Assembly (NCBI RefSeq): GCF_000494755.1
Contig: NC_022657.1
Location: 4,874,001 to 4,938,000 of the forward strand
DNA: 64,000 bases
Source: Amorphoplanes friuliensis DSM 7358
GTDB taxonomy: Bacteria; Actinomycetota; Actinomycetes; Mycobacteriales; Micromonosporaceae
Direction: 5' to 3'
In this document: positions 7,943 through 16,199 of the stretch, piece after piece
Position numbering within the stretch: the first letter of the stretch is position 1
Layout of the letters: every line of letters starts with the position of its first letter
Translations under genes and position numbers: made by a program
Notes under the pieces: generated by a model
Database searches by the model: none
What the model saw: only the letters and a program-made list of their open reading frames with translations
What the model was told of the DNA's origin: nothing

Positions 7943-8650
7943 GTGCACTGGCTCGACCAACTGCTCACCGCGTTCTACGACGCCAAATGGCAGGTCACCG
8001 ACACCCAGGCGATCTACTGGCGCGAGATCGTCGGCAACGCCTTCGGTCTCGGCTCCGCCCTCTTCGGCCTGCGCCGCAACGTGTGGGCGTGGCCGGTCGG
8101 CATCGTCGGCAACGTCCTGCTCTTCACGGTGTTCCTCGGTCAGGCCCTCGGCAACGACCAGGGCACCCCGCTCTACGGCCAGGCCTCCCGCCAGGTCTTC
8201 TTCATCATCACCAGCGTCTACGGCTGGTGGCGCTGGCGCCAGGCCACCGGCGGCGAGACGGTCGTGCCCCGCTGGGCGACCAACCGCGAACGAATGCTGT
8301 ACCTCCCGCTCGCCCTGGCCGCCGTCGTCGGGTGCTTCTTCGCCTTCCGCGCGATCGGCGCCGGCTTCCCGGTCCCCTGGTGGTACTACCTCGCCGACTC
8401 GTGGATCTTCGTCGGCTCGATCCTCGCCACGTACGCGATGGCCCGCGGCTGGGTCGAGTTCTGGCTCTGCTGGATCGCGGTCGACCTGGTCGGCGTCCCC
8501 GAACTCCTCCACTTCGGCTACTACCCCTCGGCGATCCTCTACGCCGTCTACGCCGCCTTCGTCATCTGGGGCTTCGTCGTCTGGCTGCGCCTCTCCCGTA
8601 CGCTCCAGCCGCCCCGCCTCGACTCACCCGCCATGGAGACGGTCGCTTAG
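7943..8650 (+). CDS. pnuC: PnuC-family vitamin transporter, probably riboflavin (PnuX-like)
   Basis: A 235-residue integral membrane protein with seven hydrophobic segments and the tryptophan-rich PnuC signature region (VYGWWRWRQATGG). The family facilitates vitamin diffusion: PnuC carries nicotinamide riboside and PnuX carries riboflavin. The FMN riboswitch upstream argues for riboflavin. The start is GTG at 7943, five bases after GGAGG; an upstream in-frame ATG at 7892 would lie before the candidate terminator and lacks a ribosome site. The stop overlaps the stop of the convergent membrane-protein gene by four bases. Confidence 0.88.
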   Translation: MHWLDQLLTAFYDAKWQVTDTQAIYWREIVGNAFGLGSALFGLRRNVWAWPVGIVGNVLLFTVFLGQALGNDQGTPLYGQASRQVFFIITSVYGWWRWRQATGGETVVPRWATNRERMLYLPLALAAVVGCFFAFRAIGAGFPVPWWYYLADSWIFVGSILATYAMARGWVEFWLCWIAVDLVGVPELLHFGYYPSAILYAVYAAFVIWGFVVWLRLSRTLQPPRLDSPAMETVA

Positions 8651-9402
8651 CCGAGGAATCTGGTGCGGCGTTGGGTGAGCAGGGCTGCGATGGCGACCAG
8701 GGTGGCTGGGAGGGCCAGGTGCCAGGCGGCCATGATCAGGAGGCCGCGGGTGTCACCGACCTCGGCCACTTCGGTGGACGCGGTGATGAGACCGGCGAAG
8801 AGCGCCAGGCCGGCGGCCAGCAGGATGCGCTCATCGATCACGGTCCAGAGGATCACCGCCACCACCAGGGCCGTTCGCAGCACGGCCGGCAGCGTGTAGT
8901 CCAGCGACCAGGACAGGGCGAGCAGGACCGGGAGCGGGTTGAGGACCCGGAGACGGCGGCCTGGCAGCAGCAGGAGAACGGCGGCCAGCGTGTAACCGGC
9001 GATCGCCACTGTGCTGATCTGGTCCATCCCGCTGAGCACCAGCGCGGCGGCGGTCAGACCGAGCGCCACGAGGCGGACGCCGGCCATGACCGCCACGGCC
9101 GCGAGGCCGGCGCAGATCCAGGTGGCAACCGTCATCCCGGTACGCAGTTCGACGCCGTAGTGCAGGTCGATCAGCGGGGTGGTGGTGCCGGCGACCAGCA
9201 GCATCAGCGCGGCGGCGCGGGCGGCGTAGAGCCAGCGCAGGCTCGGCGGCTGGCCCTCGCCCGTGCGGGCGCGCACGGCACCGGCGATGAGGGACGGTGC
9301 CTCGCGCCACCAGGGCCGGCCGTTCTCCTCGAGCACACCGAGCATCTCGTCACGCGGGTGGTCGGACGGGTAGAGGCGCAGCAGCACGGTGTAGGCGCTC
9401 AT
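8647..9402 (-). CDS. Polytopic membrane protein coupled to PadR regulator
   Basis: A 251-residue protein with a short soluble N-terminus (MSAYTVLLRLYPSDHPRDEM) and six or seven hydrophobic segments from about residue 60 onward. I do not recognise a catalytic or transport motif. The N-terminus resembles actinobacterial membrane proteins that are regularly paired with PadR regulators, where the regulator controls its membrane partner. Its ATG overlaps the padR stop as ATGA, so the two are translationally coupled. Its stop codon overlaps that of the convergent transporter gene. Confidence 0.8.
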   Translation of the reverse strand: MSAYTVLLRLYPSDHPRDEMLGVLEENGRPWWREAPSLIAGAVRARTGEGQPPSLRWLYAARAAALMLLVAGTTTPLIDLHYGVELRTGMTVATWICAGLAAVAVMAGVRLVALGLTAAALVLSGMDQISTVAIAGYTLAAVLLLLPGRRLRVLNPLPVLLALSWSLDYTLPAVLRTALVVAVILWTVIDERILLAAGLALFAGLITASTEVAEVGDTRGLLIMAAWHLALPATLVAIAALLTQRRTRFLG

Positions 9403-9701
9403 GCCGGCCTCACGCGCAGGACGACCTTGGCGGCCTCGGCCATCCGGACGGCTTCGGCCCGCAGCGCGGCGTGGCCGTCGTTCGTCAGCGCGTAGTGCCG
9501 GCGTGCGCGGCCGTTGACCACCTCGTCGCGGACGACCTCGACCAGCTCGGCCCGGGCCAGCCGGTCGAGCGCCTGGTAGAGCGTGCCGGTGGAGAGTGCG
9601 ACGCGCTGCTGGGACAACTCCCCCACACGCGTGATGATCGCGTACCCGTGGCGGGGTTCGTCCTGGAGCGCGGCCAGGATGAAGTACGTCGGCTCCCTCA
9701 T
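9399..9701 (-). CDS. PadR-family transcriptional regulator
   Basis: A 100-residue PadR protein: winged helix with the family pattern LAALQDEPRHGYAI at residues 9-22, then LSTGTLYQALDRLARAELVE and a wing ending RRHYALTNDG. It is the short form, with one C-terminal dimerisation helix. PadR proteins repress efflux or membrane-stress genes and respond to small molecules; here the target is presumably the overlapping membrane-protein gene and itself. A dyad typical of PadR operators lies just upstream (9711-9735). Confidence 0.9.
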   Translation of the reverse strand: MREPTYFILAALQDEPRHGYAIITRVGELSQQRVALSTGTLYQALDRLARAELVEVVRDEVVNGRARRHYALTNDGHAALRAEAVRMAEAAKVVLRVRPA

Positions 9702-9710
9702 GCGGCCACC

Positions 9711-9735
9711 ATATGTCGTTTACTTACATATGTAA
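9711..9735. promoter_or_regulatory. PadR operator candidate
   Basis: ATATGT and ACATAT flank a nine-base centre (TATGT-N9-ACATA), close to the ATGT-N8-ACAT pattern bound by PadR proteins, and a perfect twelve-base palindrome TTACATATGTAA occupies 9724-9735. It lies ten bases upstream of the padR start in otherwise GC-rich DNA. Confidence 0.55.
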
Positions 9736-9738
9736 AGG

Positions 9739-10437
9739 TCAGGACGTCGGCACGGCGATCTCGTCGGCACGCTGCCGCAGCCGCCGCGCGAGGCTGTCGG
9801 CGGCCAGGTTGTAACCGATGGTGAACGCATCGGTGTACCCGGACCGGGCCGCCACCTCGTCGGCGTGCGCCCGCAGGTGGGCCGCGAGCGCATTGCGCCA
9901 GCGGGCGTCGGCCGCGGAGATGCGGGCGGCGTACCGGGACTGGCGGGCACGGAGTTCGAGGATCCGCTGCTCGAGGACGTTCAGCGCGGCCTGCGCCTCG
10001 GCGAGCTGCCGTTCGGCCGCCTCGGGCACACCGGGAACCGTCTTGGCGATCAGGAACCGGTAGTACCCGTACGCCTCCGCCGGCTTTCCGGGCGGCTCAT
10101 CGGATCCCGGGTAGGGGCGCGCATCGTCCGGCCCGGCACGGCGCACGTTGCTCGCGCGCGCCCGCAGCCCGTTCAGGAACGCCGCCCGGCCCGCCTGATA
10201 TCCGGCGGCCAGACTCCCGGGCAGACCCGCCGGACGCTGAGCCAGGTCCTCGCACTCGGCATTCAGCGCAGCGCTCAGAGTCGTACCCGGTGGCGGTGGC
10301 GGGGCGGCCCGCGCCACACGGTCGAGCTGTTCGGTCAGCCGCGCGACGGTTGCCTCGGCCTCCACTGTGGCCGTCTGCACCCCGAGCAGCGTGAGGCGAT
10401 AGGTCTCGCGGATCCACCAGCCGTACTCGGGAGTCAT
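9739..10437 (-). CDS. Hypothetical protein, predicted coiled coil
   Basis: A 232-residue protein that I do not recognise. It has no signal peptide or membrane segment. Residues ~20-45 and ~138-170 (AAERQLAEAQAALNVLEQRI followed by LELRARQSRY) are strongly predicted helical with heptad spacing, separated by a proline-rich loop. Codon use is typical of its neighbours, which supports a real gene. It begins at ATG 10437, 45 bases beyond the end of the tetR gene in the same direction, but no functional link is evident. Confidence 0.6.
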   Translation of the reverse strand: MTPEYGWWIRETYRLTLLGVQTATVEAEATVARLTEQLDRVARAAPPPPPGTTLSAALNAECEDLAQRPAGLPGSLAAGYQAGRAAFLNGLRARASNVRRAGPDDARPYPGSDEPPGKPAEAYGYYRFLIAKTVPGVPEAAERQLAEAQAALNVLEQRILELRARQSRYAARISAADARWRNALAAHLRAHADEVAARSGYTDAFTIGYNLAADSLARRLRQRADEIAVPTS

Positions 10438-10482
10438 GAGCCGAAGGTGGCACGGTGGCCGCCGGCCGGACCGTGACTGTCC

Positions 10483-11043
10483 TCAACCGGCCGCGCGCCC
10501 GGCCCTCAGGAGAAGGTCGACGGCAACGGTCACCCGCTCGACGAACTCCTCCCGGGTGGAGACCTCGTGCTTGATGCCGCCGGACGTGCTGATCAGGGTC
10601 CGGGCCACGGCCTCCACCAGGCCGGGAGGCACCTCGGCGGCGATCGCCTCGGTGACCATCGCGGCAAAACGCGCGGGGTAGCCGGCGACGAGGGGACCCA
10701 GCAACTCCGGACTGGTCTCCCTGAGCACCGCGACCTCCTGCACCATCGGGCCGAGGTAACGCCCCGTCCACAGGTCGAACGCCTCGATCAGACGCTCGCG
10801 CAGCGGACGCCGGACGTCGGCCAGGGCCCGCTCGGCGGCGTCGACGTCGGCATCGAGCGCATGGACGACGGCCGCCTGGAAGAGGCTCTGCTTCGAGGAG
10901 AAGAGGAAGTACAGCCCCGGGCGGGAGATGTTCGCCGCCTGCGCGACGTCCTCCATCGAGGTCTTCCTGAACCCGAAGCGGGCGAAGGTGACGAGCGCCG
11001 ACTCCAGGACCTGCTCACGACGCCCGCTTTCGATCTCCGTCAC
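10483..11043 (-). CDS. TetR-family repressor divergent from SDR gene
   Basis: A 186-residue TetR protein. The N-terminal helix-turn-helix spans ~8-55 with the recognition segment TSMEDVAQAANISRPGLYFL. The rest is the variable ligand-binding/dimerisation domain. It is divergent from the short-chain dehydrogenase gene, with only 51 bases between the starts, and that gap contains an inverted repeat (11060-11087). By the usual logic of such pairs it represses the oxidoreductase and itself until a small ligand, perhaps the substrate, binds. Confidence 0.92.
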   Translation of the reverse strand: MTEIESGRREQVLESALVTFARFGFRKTSMEDVAQAANISRPGLYFLFSSKQSLFQAAVVHALDADVDAAERALADVRRPLRERLIEAFDLWTGRYLGPMVQEVAVLRETSPELLGPLVAGYPARFAAMVTEAIAAEVPPGLVEAVARTLISTSGGIKHEVSTREEFVERVTVAVDLLLRAGRAAG

Positions 11044-11059
11044 ACGTCGACTCTACCAG

Positions 11060-11087
11060 CTATACAGAAGTTGTCTTGTGCGTATAG
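11060..11087. promoter_or_regulatory. TetR operator candidate between divergent genes
   Basis: CTATAC (11060-11065) and GTATAG (11082-11087) form a 28-bp dyad lying 17 bases ahead of the tetR start (11043) and 7 bases ahead of the SDR start (11095). The GTATAG arm may also serve as the -10 element of the SDR promoter, which would make that transcript nearly leaderless. Confidence 0.5.
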
Positions 11088-11094
11088 TAGATTC

Positions 11095-12063
11095 ATGATC
11101 ACTACTCGATTCGACGGCACCAGCACCGCGGACGACGTTGTTGCCGGGCTCGACCTCACCGGCGTCCGTGCCGTTGTCACCGGAGCGTCGTCCGGGATCG
11201 GCGTGGAGACCGCGCGCTCCCTCGCGCGGGCCGGCGCCGAGGTCACCCTGGCGGTCCGCAACACCGACGCCGGCGCCCGGACGGCCGCGGACATCACCCG
11301 GTCGACCGGCAACGGCGCCGTCCGTGTCGGCGCGCTGGATCTGGCCGACCTCGCGTCCGTCACCGCGTTCGCCGAACGCTGGACTGGACCGCTTCACCTG
11401 CTGGTCAACAACGCCGGGATGATCGTCAGCACCCTGCAGCACTCCCCCGAAGGCTGGGAGCTGCAGTTCGCGACCAACCACCTCGGGCACTTCGCCCTGA
11501 GCGCCGGCCTGCACGAAGCACTCGCCGCGGGCGCCCGGGAGCGGGGCGAGGCCCGGATCGTGTCGCTGAGCTCCACGGCACACATGAGGTCACCGGTGGT
11601 CTTCGACGACCTCCACTTCGAGCGGCGCGCCTACGATCCGCAGGCCGCGTACGCCCAGAGCAAAACGGCCAACTCGCTCTTCGCCGTCGAGGCCACCCGC
11701 CGCTGGGCCGCCGACGGCATCTTCGCGAACACGGTCAACCCCGGCGGAGTCTCCACCGGACTCCAGCGGGACTTCACCCAGAAGCAGAAGGACTACCTCG
11801 CCGCCGCCGAAGCCTCCGGCGCGTTCACCTACAAGACCGTCCAGCAGGGCGCCGCCACCACACTCGTCGCGGCGGTCGCCCCCGAGTTCGTCCGCACGGG
11901 TGGCCACTACCTCGACGACGGGCGTGAGGCGTACACGGTGGGCAACGAAGCTGATCTTTTTGAGCACAGCCACGGCGTCAAGGAGTGGGCGCTCGACCCC
12001 GGCGCCGCCCGCCGGCTGTGGGCGCTGTCCCTCGACCTCACAGCTCCCCACCGAGCGCGCTGA
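11095..12063 (+). CDS. Short-chain dehydrogenase/reductase (retinol-dehydrogenase-like)
   Basis: A 322-residue classical-extended SDR. The cofactor loop TGASSGIG lies at ~33-40, NNAG at ~102-105, and the catalytic residues appear as the SLSSTAH serine region and the YAQSK motif (Tyr-x-x-x-Lys). The arginine after the glycine loop region (AVRNTDAG) favours NADP(H). The product resembles the WW-domain oxidoreductase/retinol dehydrogenase-like SDRs common in actinobacteria; the substrate is unknown. The start is the ATG at 11095 right after the operator; a longer frame upstream overlaps tetR on the other strand and is not coding. Confidence 0.9.
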   Translation: MITTRFDGTSTADDVVAGLDLTGVRAVVTGASSGIGVETARSLARAGAEVTLAVRNTDAGARTAADITRSTGNGAVRVGALDLADLASVTAFAERWTGPLHLLVNNAGMIVSTLQHSPEGWELQFATNHLGHFALSAGLHEALAAGARERGEARIVSLSSTAHMRSPVVFDDLHFERRAYDPQAAYAQSKTANSLFAVEATRRWAADGIFANTVNPGGVSTGLQRDFTQKQKDYLAAAEASGAFTYKTVQQGAATTLVAAVAPEFVRTGGHYLDDGREAYTVGNEADLFEHSHGVKEWALDPGAARRLWALSLDLTAPHRAR

Positions 12064-12226
12064 ACAACCGGTCGGGTGTCAGGCCGAGCTCGAACAGCAG
12101 AGCACTGTCGGCGGGACTCTCCAGGTCGATCCGATCGGGCAGGCGCCCCGACAGGGTTTCGGCCTGCTCGGGCCCGTAGGCACGACGAACGACACCGAGC
12201 ATGTGGGTTTTTGTGATGACGGCCAT
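12038..12226 (-). CDS. Small conserved-looking protein
   Basis: A 62-residue protein (MAVITKTHMLGVVRRAYGPE at the N-terminus, ending LFELGLTPDRLFSALGGEL). It looks like a small actinobacterial family of unknown function. The ATG at 12226 is preferred over an in-frame GTG at 12238 because AAGGTGAGG sits six bases before the ATG. Its last 26 bases overlap the end of the convergent SDR gene. No motif is recognised; the charged amphipathic pattern suggests a small helical cytosolic protein. Confidence 0.6.
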   Translation of the reverse strand: MAVITKTHMLGVVRRAYGPEQAETLSGRLPDRIDLESPADSALLFELGLTPDRLFSALGGEL

Positions 12227-12319
12227 CGCGGACCTCACCTTCCGGACTGAACCGGGCGACGGGTGTGCCGCCCCTGCACCAGTCAGGACAGGACAGCGCC
12301 GCGATCTGTGACAGCCCCG

Positions 12320-12706
12320 TCAGGCGGGCCCCCGCCGGTCGGCGCCGGCGGGTTGCCACAGCTGGACCGGGTTGCCCTCAGGATCGTGCAACTCCGCGAA
12401 CCGGCCGTTGGGATATTCCTCCGGATCCACCTTCACGGGTACGCCGTGACCCCGGAGCTGCTCCACCATCGCATCGAGGTCGTCGACCCGGAAGTTGACG
12501 GACCACTGCTGCTCCGGCCGCCCGAAGTGCTCCGAATCAGCCGCCATCGCGGTGAACACGGTCGGCCCGGGCGCCTGCCACCACGACGACGTGTCGTACG
12601 AGGACGGTGGCTGGTCGACGCCGAGACGCTCGGCGTACCACCGGCCCAGCAGTTCGGGGTCACGGGCCCGGAAGAACAGCCCACCGATGCCGTTCACACG
12701 TTCCAT
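12320..12706 (-). CDS. VOC-superfamily (glyoxalase-like) protein
   Basis: A 128-residue single vicinal-oxygen-chelate protein: two beta-alpha-beta-beta-beta modules, the first beginning VNGIGGLFFRARDPELLGRW and the second containing NFRVDDLDAMVEQLRGHGV and ending FAELHDPEGNPVQLWQP. Such proteins bind a metal and act as lyases, dioxygenases or antibiotic-binding resistance proteins; nothing here narrows it. The ATG at 12706 has GTGAGGGG seven bases upstream. It lies just downstream of a sigma-factor remnant on the same strand. Confidence 0.85.
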   Translation of the reverse strand: MERVNGIGGLFFRARDPELLGRWYAERLGVDQPPSSYDTSSWWQAPGPTVFTAMAADSEHFGRPEQQWSVNFRVDDLDAMVEQLRGHGVPVKVDPEEYPNGRFAELHDPEGNPVQLWQPAGADRRGPA

Positions 12707-12740
12707 CAAGTCGCCCCTCACCAGGCCGGAGGTCTGCATC

Positions 12741-12965
12741 CTAGGCCCGCCGAGGCCCCGGGTCCGGCAGGCCCGCCGCCCGAACCTGCAGGTAGCGCTG
12801 TTCCGGCAGGCTCGTGGCGAGCCTGGCCGCGTCGAGATAGGCGTCGCGGGCGGCACCGGGATCACCCGACCGCTCCAGCAGGTGCGCCCGGACTGCCTCG
12901 ACACGGTGACGGCAGGCACGCCGGTCACTGGAGCCGGCCTGCCGGTTCTGGACACGTTCCGCCGC
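12741..12965 (-). pseudogene. Remnant of ECF42-type sigma factor (C-terminal end only)
   Basis: Between a TGA at 12966-12968 and a TAG at 12741-12743 one reverse frame encodes about 74 residues including CRHRVEAVRAHLLERSGDPG, then AARDAYLDAARLATSLPEQR and YLQVRAAGL. This is the typical last helical repeat of the large ECF sigma factors with a TPR-like (DUF6596/SnoaL-type) tail. There is no start codon with a ribosome site, and the sigma-2 and sigma-4 domains are absent. It is therefore a decayed fragment occupying the otherwise empty gap between the VOC gene and the hydrolase gene. Confidence 0.6.
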
Positions 12966-13007
12966 TCAGTATGCCGACAGGCCGTCGCGCCGGGTGACAA
13001 TGACGCG

Positions 13008-13856
13008 ATGCCGACTGTGTACAAGACGCCGGACGGGCAGCGCGCGGTGCGCGGGTGGTGTTCGGAGACGTTGGCGCAGGCCGGCTTTCCCCTGACGCGG
13101 AGGACCCTGGACACCAGTGCCGGGCCGGTCGAGCTCACGTCGGCCGGCGCCGGGCGGTCTCGGGTGGTTCTCGTGCCCGGGACGGGTTTCAACGCTGCCG
13201 TGGCTCTGCCCTGGCTCCGGGCGTTGTCGGTTCGCTGGCCGACCACGGTGGTCGACCTGCCGGGTCAGCCGGGACTCAGCGATCCGCACCGGCCCGGCCG
13301 GGGCCGGACCACCTGGTACGGGCAGGTGCTGGACGAGGTCCTGGCCGCCATGGACGCCGACGACGTGGTGGTTGTAGGCAACTCGCTGGGCGCTGCTGTG
13401 GCACTGGCTGCCTCGTCACCCCGGATCGCGGCGCGGGCCCTGATCTCACCCGCCGGCTTCGTCCGTCTCAGCGTCGAACCGCAGGTGGCCCTGGCTTCGA
13501 CGGCCTGGCTGTTACGTCCCACCACGGGAAGCACACGCCGCATGCTCAGGTTCTTCGTGGCGCCCGGCGCCGAACCGCCCGCCACCGAGGTCGAGTGGAT
13601 GACGCTCATGGCCCGCTGCTGCCGCACGACGCTCGCACCGCCGCCTCTCCCCCCACGCCTCCTGGCGACGCGCGCTGAGCAGCCGTGCGTCGTGGCGACC
13701 GGGGAGCACGACCGGTTCCTGCCGCCCGGGCGCCTCGGGCCGGCCGTGCGCCGCAGCATGAACCTCAGCCTGCGGGTCCTCCCCGGCACAGGTCACCTGA
13801 CCACGGCGGACCAGCTCGGTCAGGTCGTGTCCGTGGTCGGCGAGGTCGTCGGATGA
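13008..13856 (+). CDS. Alpha/beta hydrolase
   Basis: A 282-residue alpha/beta-hydrolase-fold protein. Residues ~50-60 carry VVLVPGTGFN (oxyanion region), the nucleophile elbow is VVGNSLGAAVALA (GNSLG, Ser at ~129), and the C-terminus has an acid/histidine pair in GEHDRFLPP and GTGHLTTADQ. No lid insertion specific to a known subfamily is obvious. The ATG at 13008 is chosen because upstream in-frame sequence reads through the antisense sigma-factor remnant. Likely an esterase or C-C hydrolase of unknown substrate. Confidence 0.85.
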   Translation: MPTVYKTPDGQRAVRGWCSETLAQAGFPLTRRTLDTSAGPVELTSAGAGRSRVVLVPGTGFNAAVALPWLRALSVRWPTTVVDLPGQPGLSDPHRPGRGRTTWYGQVLDEVLAAMDADDVVVVGNSLGAAVALAASSPRIAARALISPAGFVRLSVEPQVALASTAWLLRPTTGSTRRMLRFFVAPGAEPPATEVEWMTLMARCCRTTLAPPPLPPRLLATRAEQPCVVATGEHDRFLPPGRLGPAVRRSMNLSLRVLPGTGHLTTADQLGQVVSVVGEVVG

Positions 13857-13872
13857 CAGCGAGAGGGCGCCT

Positions 13873-14658
13873 TCACGCGGCGTCGATGTCGGCGAAGAAG
13901 GTCAGGATCGGGTCGATGACCTCGGCGGGACGGGTGACCGGGGCGAGGTGGCCGGCGTCGGGAAGCTCGAGGTAACGGCTGTCCGGGATGGCGGCGGCGA
14001 CCTCCCGCGCGCGGCGGGCGAAGGTGTCGGTGTCCTGGCCGAAACCCAGGACCAGGCAGGGGATCCGGATGTCGTGCAGGGCCTTGAGCCGGTGCCGGTA
14101 CCCGTGGATGAAGGCCCGGGAACGCAGTCGTGCCTCCGAGACCGTGCCGGAGGACCAGTGGGAGACACCGGCGAGGATGGCGTCGAAGGTCTCGTCGTGG
14201 CTCAGGTCCGCGGCCGGATAGCTGGTCAGCAGGAGCATGGCCAGGCGTACGGGGTCGAGGTCGGGGCCGGCGGCGTCGAGGGTCTGCCAGGCCTGCTGCA
14301 GCACCTCGTCGACGGCGCCCTGCCTGCCGTACCCGGCGATCAGGGCCGCGGCGACCACGCGGTCGGGCCGCAGCAGGGCGACCTCCTGGGCGATGGCCGC
14401 GCCCTGGGACCAGCCGAGCAGGCGGACCGGCTCCGGGCCCAGGTGGTCCAGGAACGTGCTGACATCACGCGCGACACTCTCGGGGTCGTAGGCGGGCCCG
14501 GTGTGGACAAAGGTGACGGCCCGATAGCCGGCGCCGGTGAGCGCGGTGACCAGCGGCCCGGCCCACCAGGCCGGATCGGCCTGCGGATTGCTGAGGATGA
14601 CGACCGGGCGCCCCCGTCCGAAGGTCTCGTACCGTCCGACAGAGGCGAGGTTCTCCAC
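13873..14658 (-). CDS. Alpha/beta hydrolase
   Basis: A 261-residue alpha/beta hydrolase with the nucleophile elbow LLGWSQGAAIAQ (GWSQG), a downstream acid in FGQDTDTF and the catalytic histidine in PDAGHLAPVTRP. I place the start at GTG 14658, which follows AGGAGG by nine bases; an upstream in-frame TTG at 14703 would overlap the coding remnant at 14696-14881. It is convergent with the hydrolase gene at 13008, and the two proteins are not close in sequence. Confidence 0.82.
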   Translation of the reverse strand: MENLASVGRYETFGRGRPVVILSNPQADPAWWAGPLVTALTGAGYRAVTFVHTGPAYDPESVARDVSTFLDHLGPEPVRLLGWSQGAAIAQEVALLRPDRVVAAALIAGYGRQGAVDEVLQQAWQTLDAAGPDLDPVRLAMLLLTSYPAADLSHDETFDAILAGVSHWSSGTVSEARLRSRAFIHGYRHRLKALHDIRIPCLVLGFGQDTDTFARRAREVAAAIPDSRYLELPDAGHLAPVTRPAEVIDPILTFFADIDAA

Positions 14659-14695
14659 GGATCCGTCCCTCCTCGAGGCGTGACTGCATGAACCT

Positions 14696-14881
14696 TCATT
14701 CAACCTTGAGGAGAGTCACTTTCATGGATGTCCGGTAGGTCGTTCCGTCATCGGTGCGCTCGTGCAGGACGGTCTGGACGCGGTTGCCGTCACTGAACAC
14801 GACGGTGGAACGGGTGGTTCCTCCCTGGTAGATCCACGTGTCGCCCTGCCGCGGGCCGCGCCCGGCGGGCGCATCGGACGG
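14696..14881 (-). pseudogene. Gene remnant downstream of the LCP gene
   Basis: In the same frame as the LCP gene and directly after its TGA, about 61 codons read PSDAPAGRGPRQGDTWIYQG, then GTTRSTVVFSDGNRV and QTVLHERTDDGTTYRTSMKV before a TGA at 14696-14698. Codon use is normal for this DNA and the peptide resembles the last strands of a small beta-barrel (DUF1579/lipocalin-like) protein. No start codon with a ribosome site is present apart from an internal GTG. It is probably the 3' end of a deleted gene; a read-through extension of the LCP protein is less likely. Confidence 0.4.
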
Positions 14882-16069
14882 TCAGCTGCGGGTGACCCAC
14901 GTCGGGTTGTCCAGGATGAATTTGTCGACGGAGTCGTTCTTGACCGCCTTCAGGAGGTCCAGGCTGGTGTCGCTCAGGATCTCGGCGCTGCCCACGCCGG
15001 GGACGGGGCGGCTGTTGAACGTGCCGTTGTTGGTCTTGATGGTGACCAGGTCGTCGGGGCGGATGCCGCGCAGGGCGAAGACCCAGTCCTGCAGCGGGAT
15101 GCCGCCGTCGTCGACCGTCATCGTCTTGCCCAGCGCGGACAGCAGGCCCGGCAGTTTGGTCGGCGAGTCGAGGCCACTGTCCATGATGTTCGTCAGGATG
15201 GCCTTGAGGAACTGCTGCTGGTGGCGCTGCCGGCCGTAGTCGTAACTGCGATCCTTGAGCAGGTCACGCTGGCGGACGAAGTCCAGCGCCTCGGTCGGGG
15301 TGAAGCAGTGGTCACCCTTCTTGTAGATGTTCGGCGTGACCCCCGGGATCTTCGACCGCACCGTGCCGTCCGGATTGATCCGGTACGGCGGGGAGATCTT
15401 GCCGGTGTCGTTGTCGTGACCGATGTGGATGGACGTCGTGGTGGTGTCGACGTTCATGCAGACCTTGCCGAGGACGTTCACCACCTTGCGGAAGCCCTGG
15501 AAGTCGATGATCGCGCCGGCGTCGGGGGTGATGCCGGTCGTGTTCTTCACCGTCTTGGCCAGCAGCGTGAAGCCGCCGGTGAGCGCCTTGTCACCGGTCA
15601 GACCCCTGCTCCCGTACGCAAAAGCGGCGTTGATCTTGTTGTTTCCGCCGGCGTACGGGACCTTGCCGTTGTCGAACTTCGGGATCCGCACGTAGCTGTC
15701 GCGGGGCAGCGAGACCAGGTAGGCCGCTTTGTGGTCGGCCGGGACGTGCAGCAGGATGATCGAGTCCGAGCGGGTCAGTTTGCTCGGGTCCTGGTTGGGA
15801 CGGGTGTCGAGACCGACGAGCAGGATCGTCTTGGCGCCCTTGACGCTGACGTGCTTGACCTCGGTCCGCGTCTCGCCGAGCAGGTTCTGCTGGGTGACCG
15901 TCTCGGTCGCGGAGCCGAGCAGGACACGCGTGCCGGCGACGGCGGCGCCGCTGCCGGCCATCAGCAGGGCCCCGACGACAACACACCACAACGCCCACCG
16001 CGGTGAGCGCCTTGTGCGGCGTTTGCCCGATATATCGTCGCGGTCCCGGTCTTGGTCCATTTTTTTCAT
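14882..16069 (-). CDS. LytR-CpsA-Psr (LCP) cell-wall glycopolymer ligase
   Basis: A 395-residue membrane-anchored LCP protein. A charged cytoplasmic N-terminus (KRRTRRSPR) precedes one membrane helix at ~27-48; the extracellular LCP domain follows from ~75. Motifs: ILLVGLDTRP, RSDSIILLHV, SLPRDSYVRIP and the arginine-rich DFVRQRDLL and YDYGRQRHQQ segments that bind the pyrophosphate of the lipid carrier. LCP enzymes attach teichoic-acid-like or arabinogalactan-type polymers to peptidoglycan. The ATG at 16069 has GAGGGGG five bases upstream; the longer reading to 16135 does not. It is divergent from ftsH. Confidence 0.92.
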   Translation of the reverse strand: MKKMDQDRDRDDISGKRRTRRSPRWALWCVVVGALLMAGSGAAVAGTRVLLGSATETVTQQNLLGETRTEVKHVSVKGAKTILLVGLDTRPNQDPSKLTRSDSIILLHVPADHKAAYLVSLPRDSYVRIPKFDNGKVPYAGGNNKINAAFAYGSRGLTGDKALTGGFTLLAKTVKNTTGITPDAGAIIDFQGFRKVVNVLGKVCMNVDTTTTSIHIGHDNDTGKISPPYRINPDGTVRSKIPGVTPNIYKKGDHCFTPTEALDFVRQRDLLKDRSYDYGRQRHQQQFLKAILTNIMDSGLDSPTKLPGLLSALGKTMTVDDGGIPLQDWVFALRGIRPDDLVTIKTNNGTFNSRPVPGVGSAEILSDTSLDLLKAVKNDSVDKFILDNPTWVTRS

Positions 16070-16199
16070 CCTGACCCCCTCGATCTCCATGACGGAAGCA
16101 GAGACGTGAAACGTTGCGGCCCGGTCCATGAACAAAGAGATGCGTAGGCCACATCACGCAGAGGGGCCGACCGGTCCCGGACCGGAGTAGCGTCGCGCC

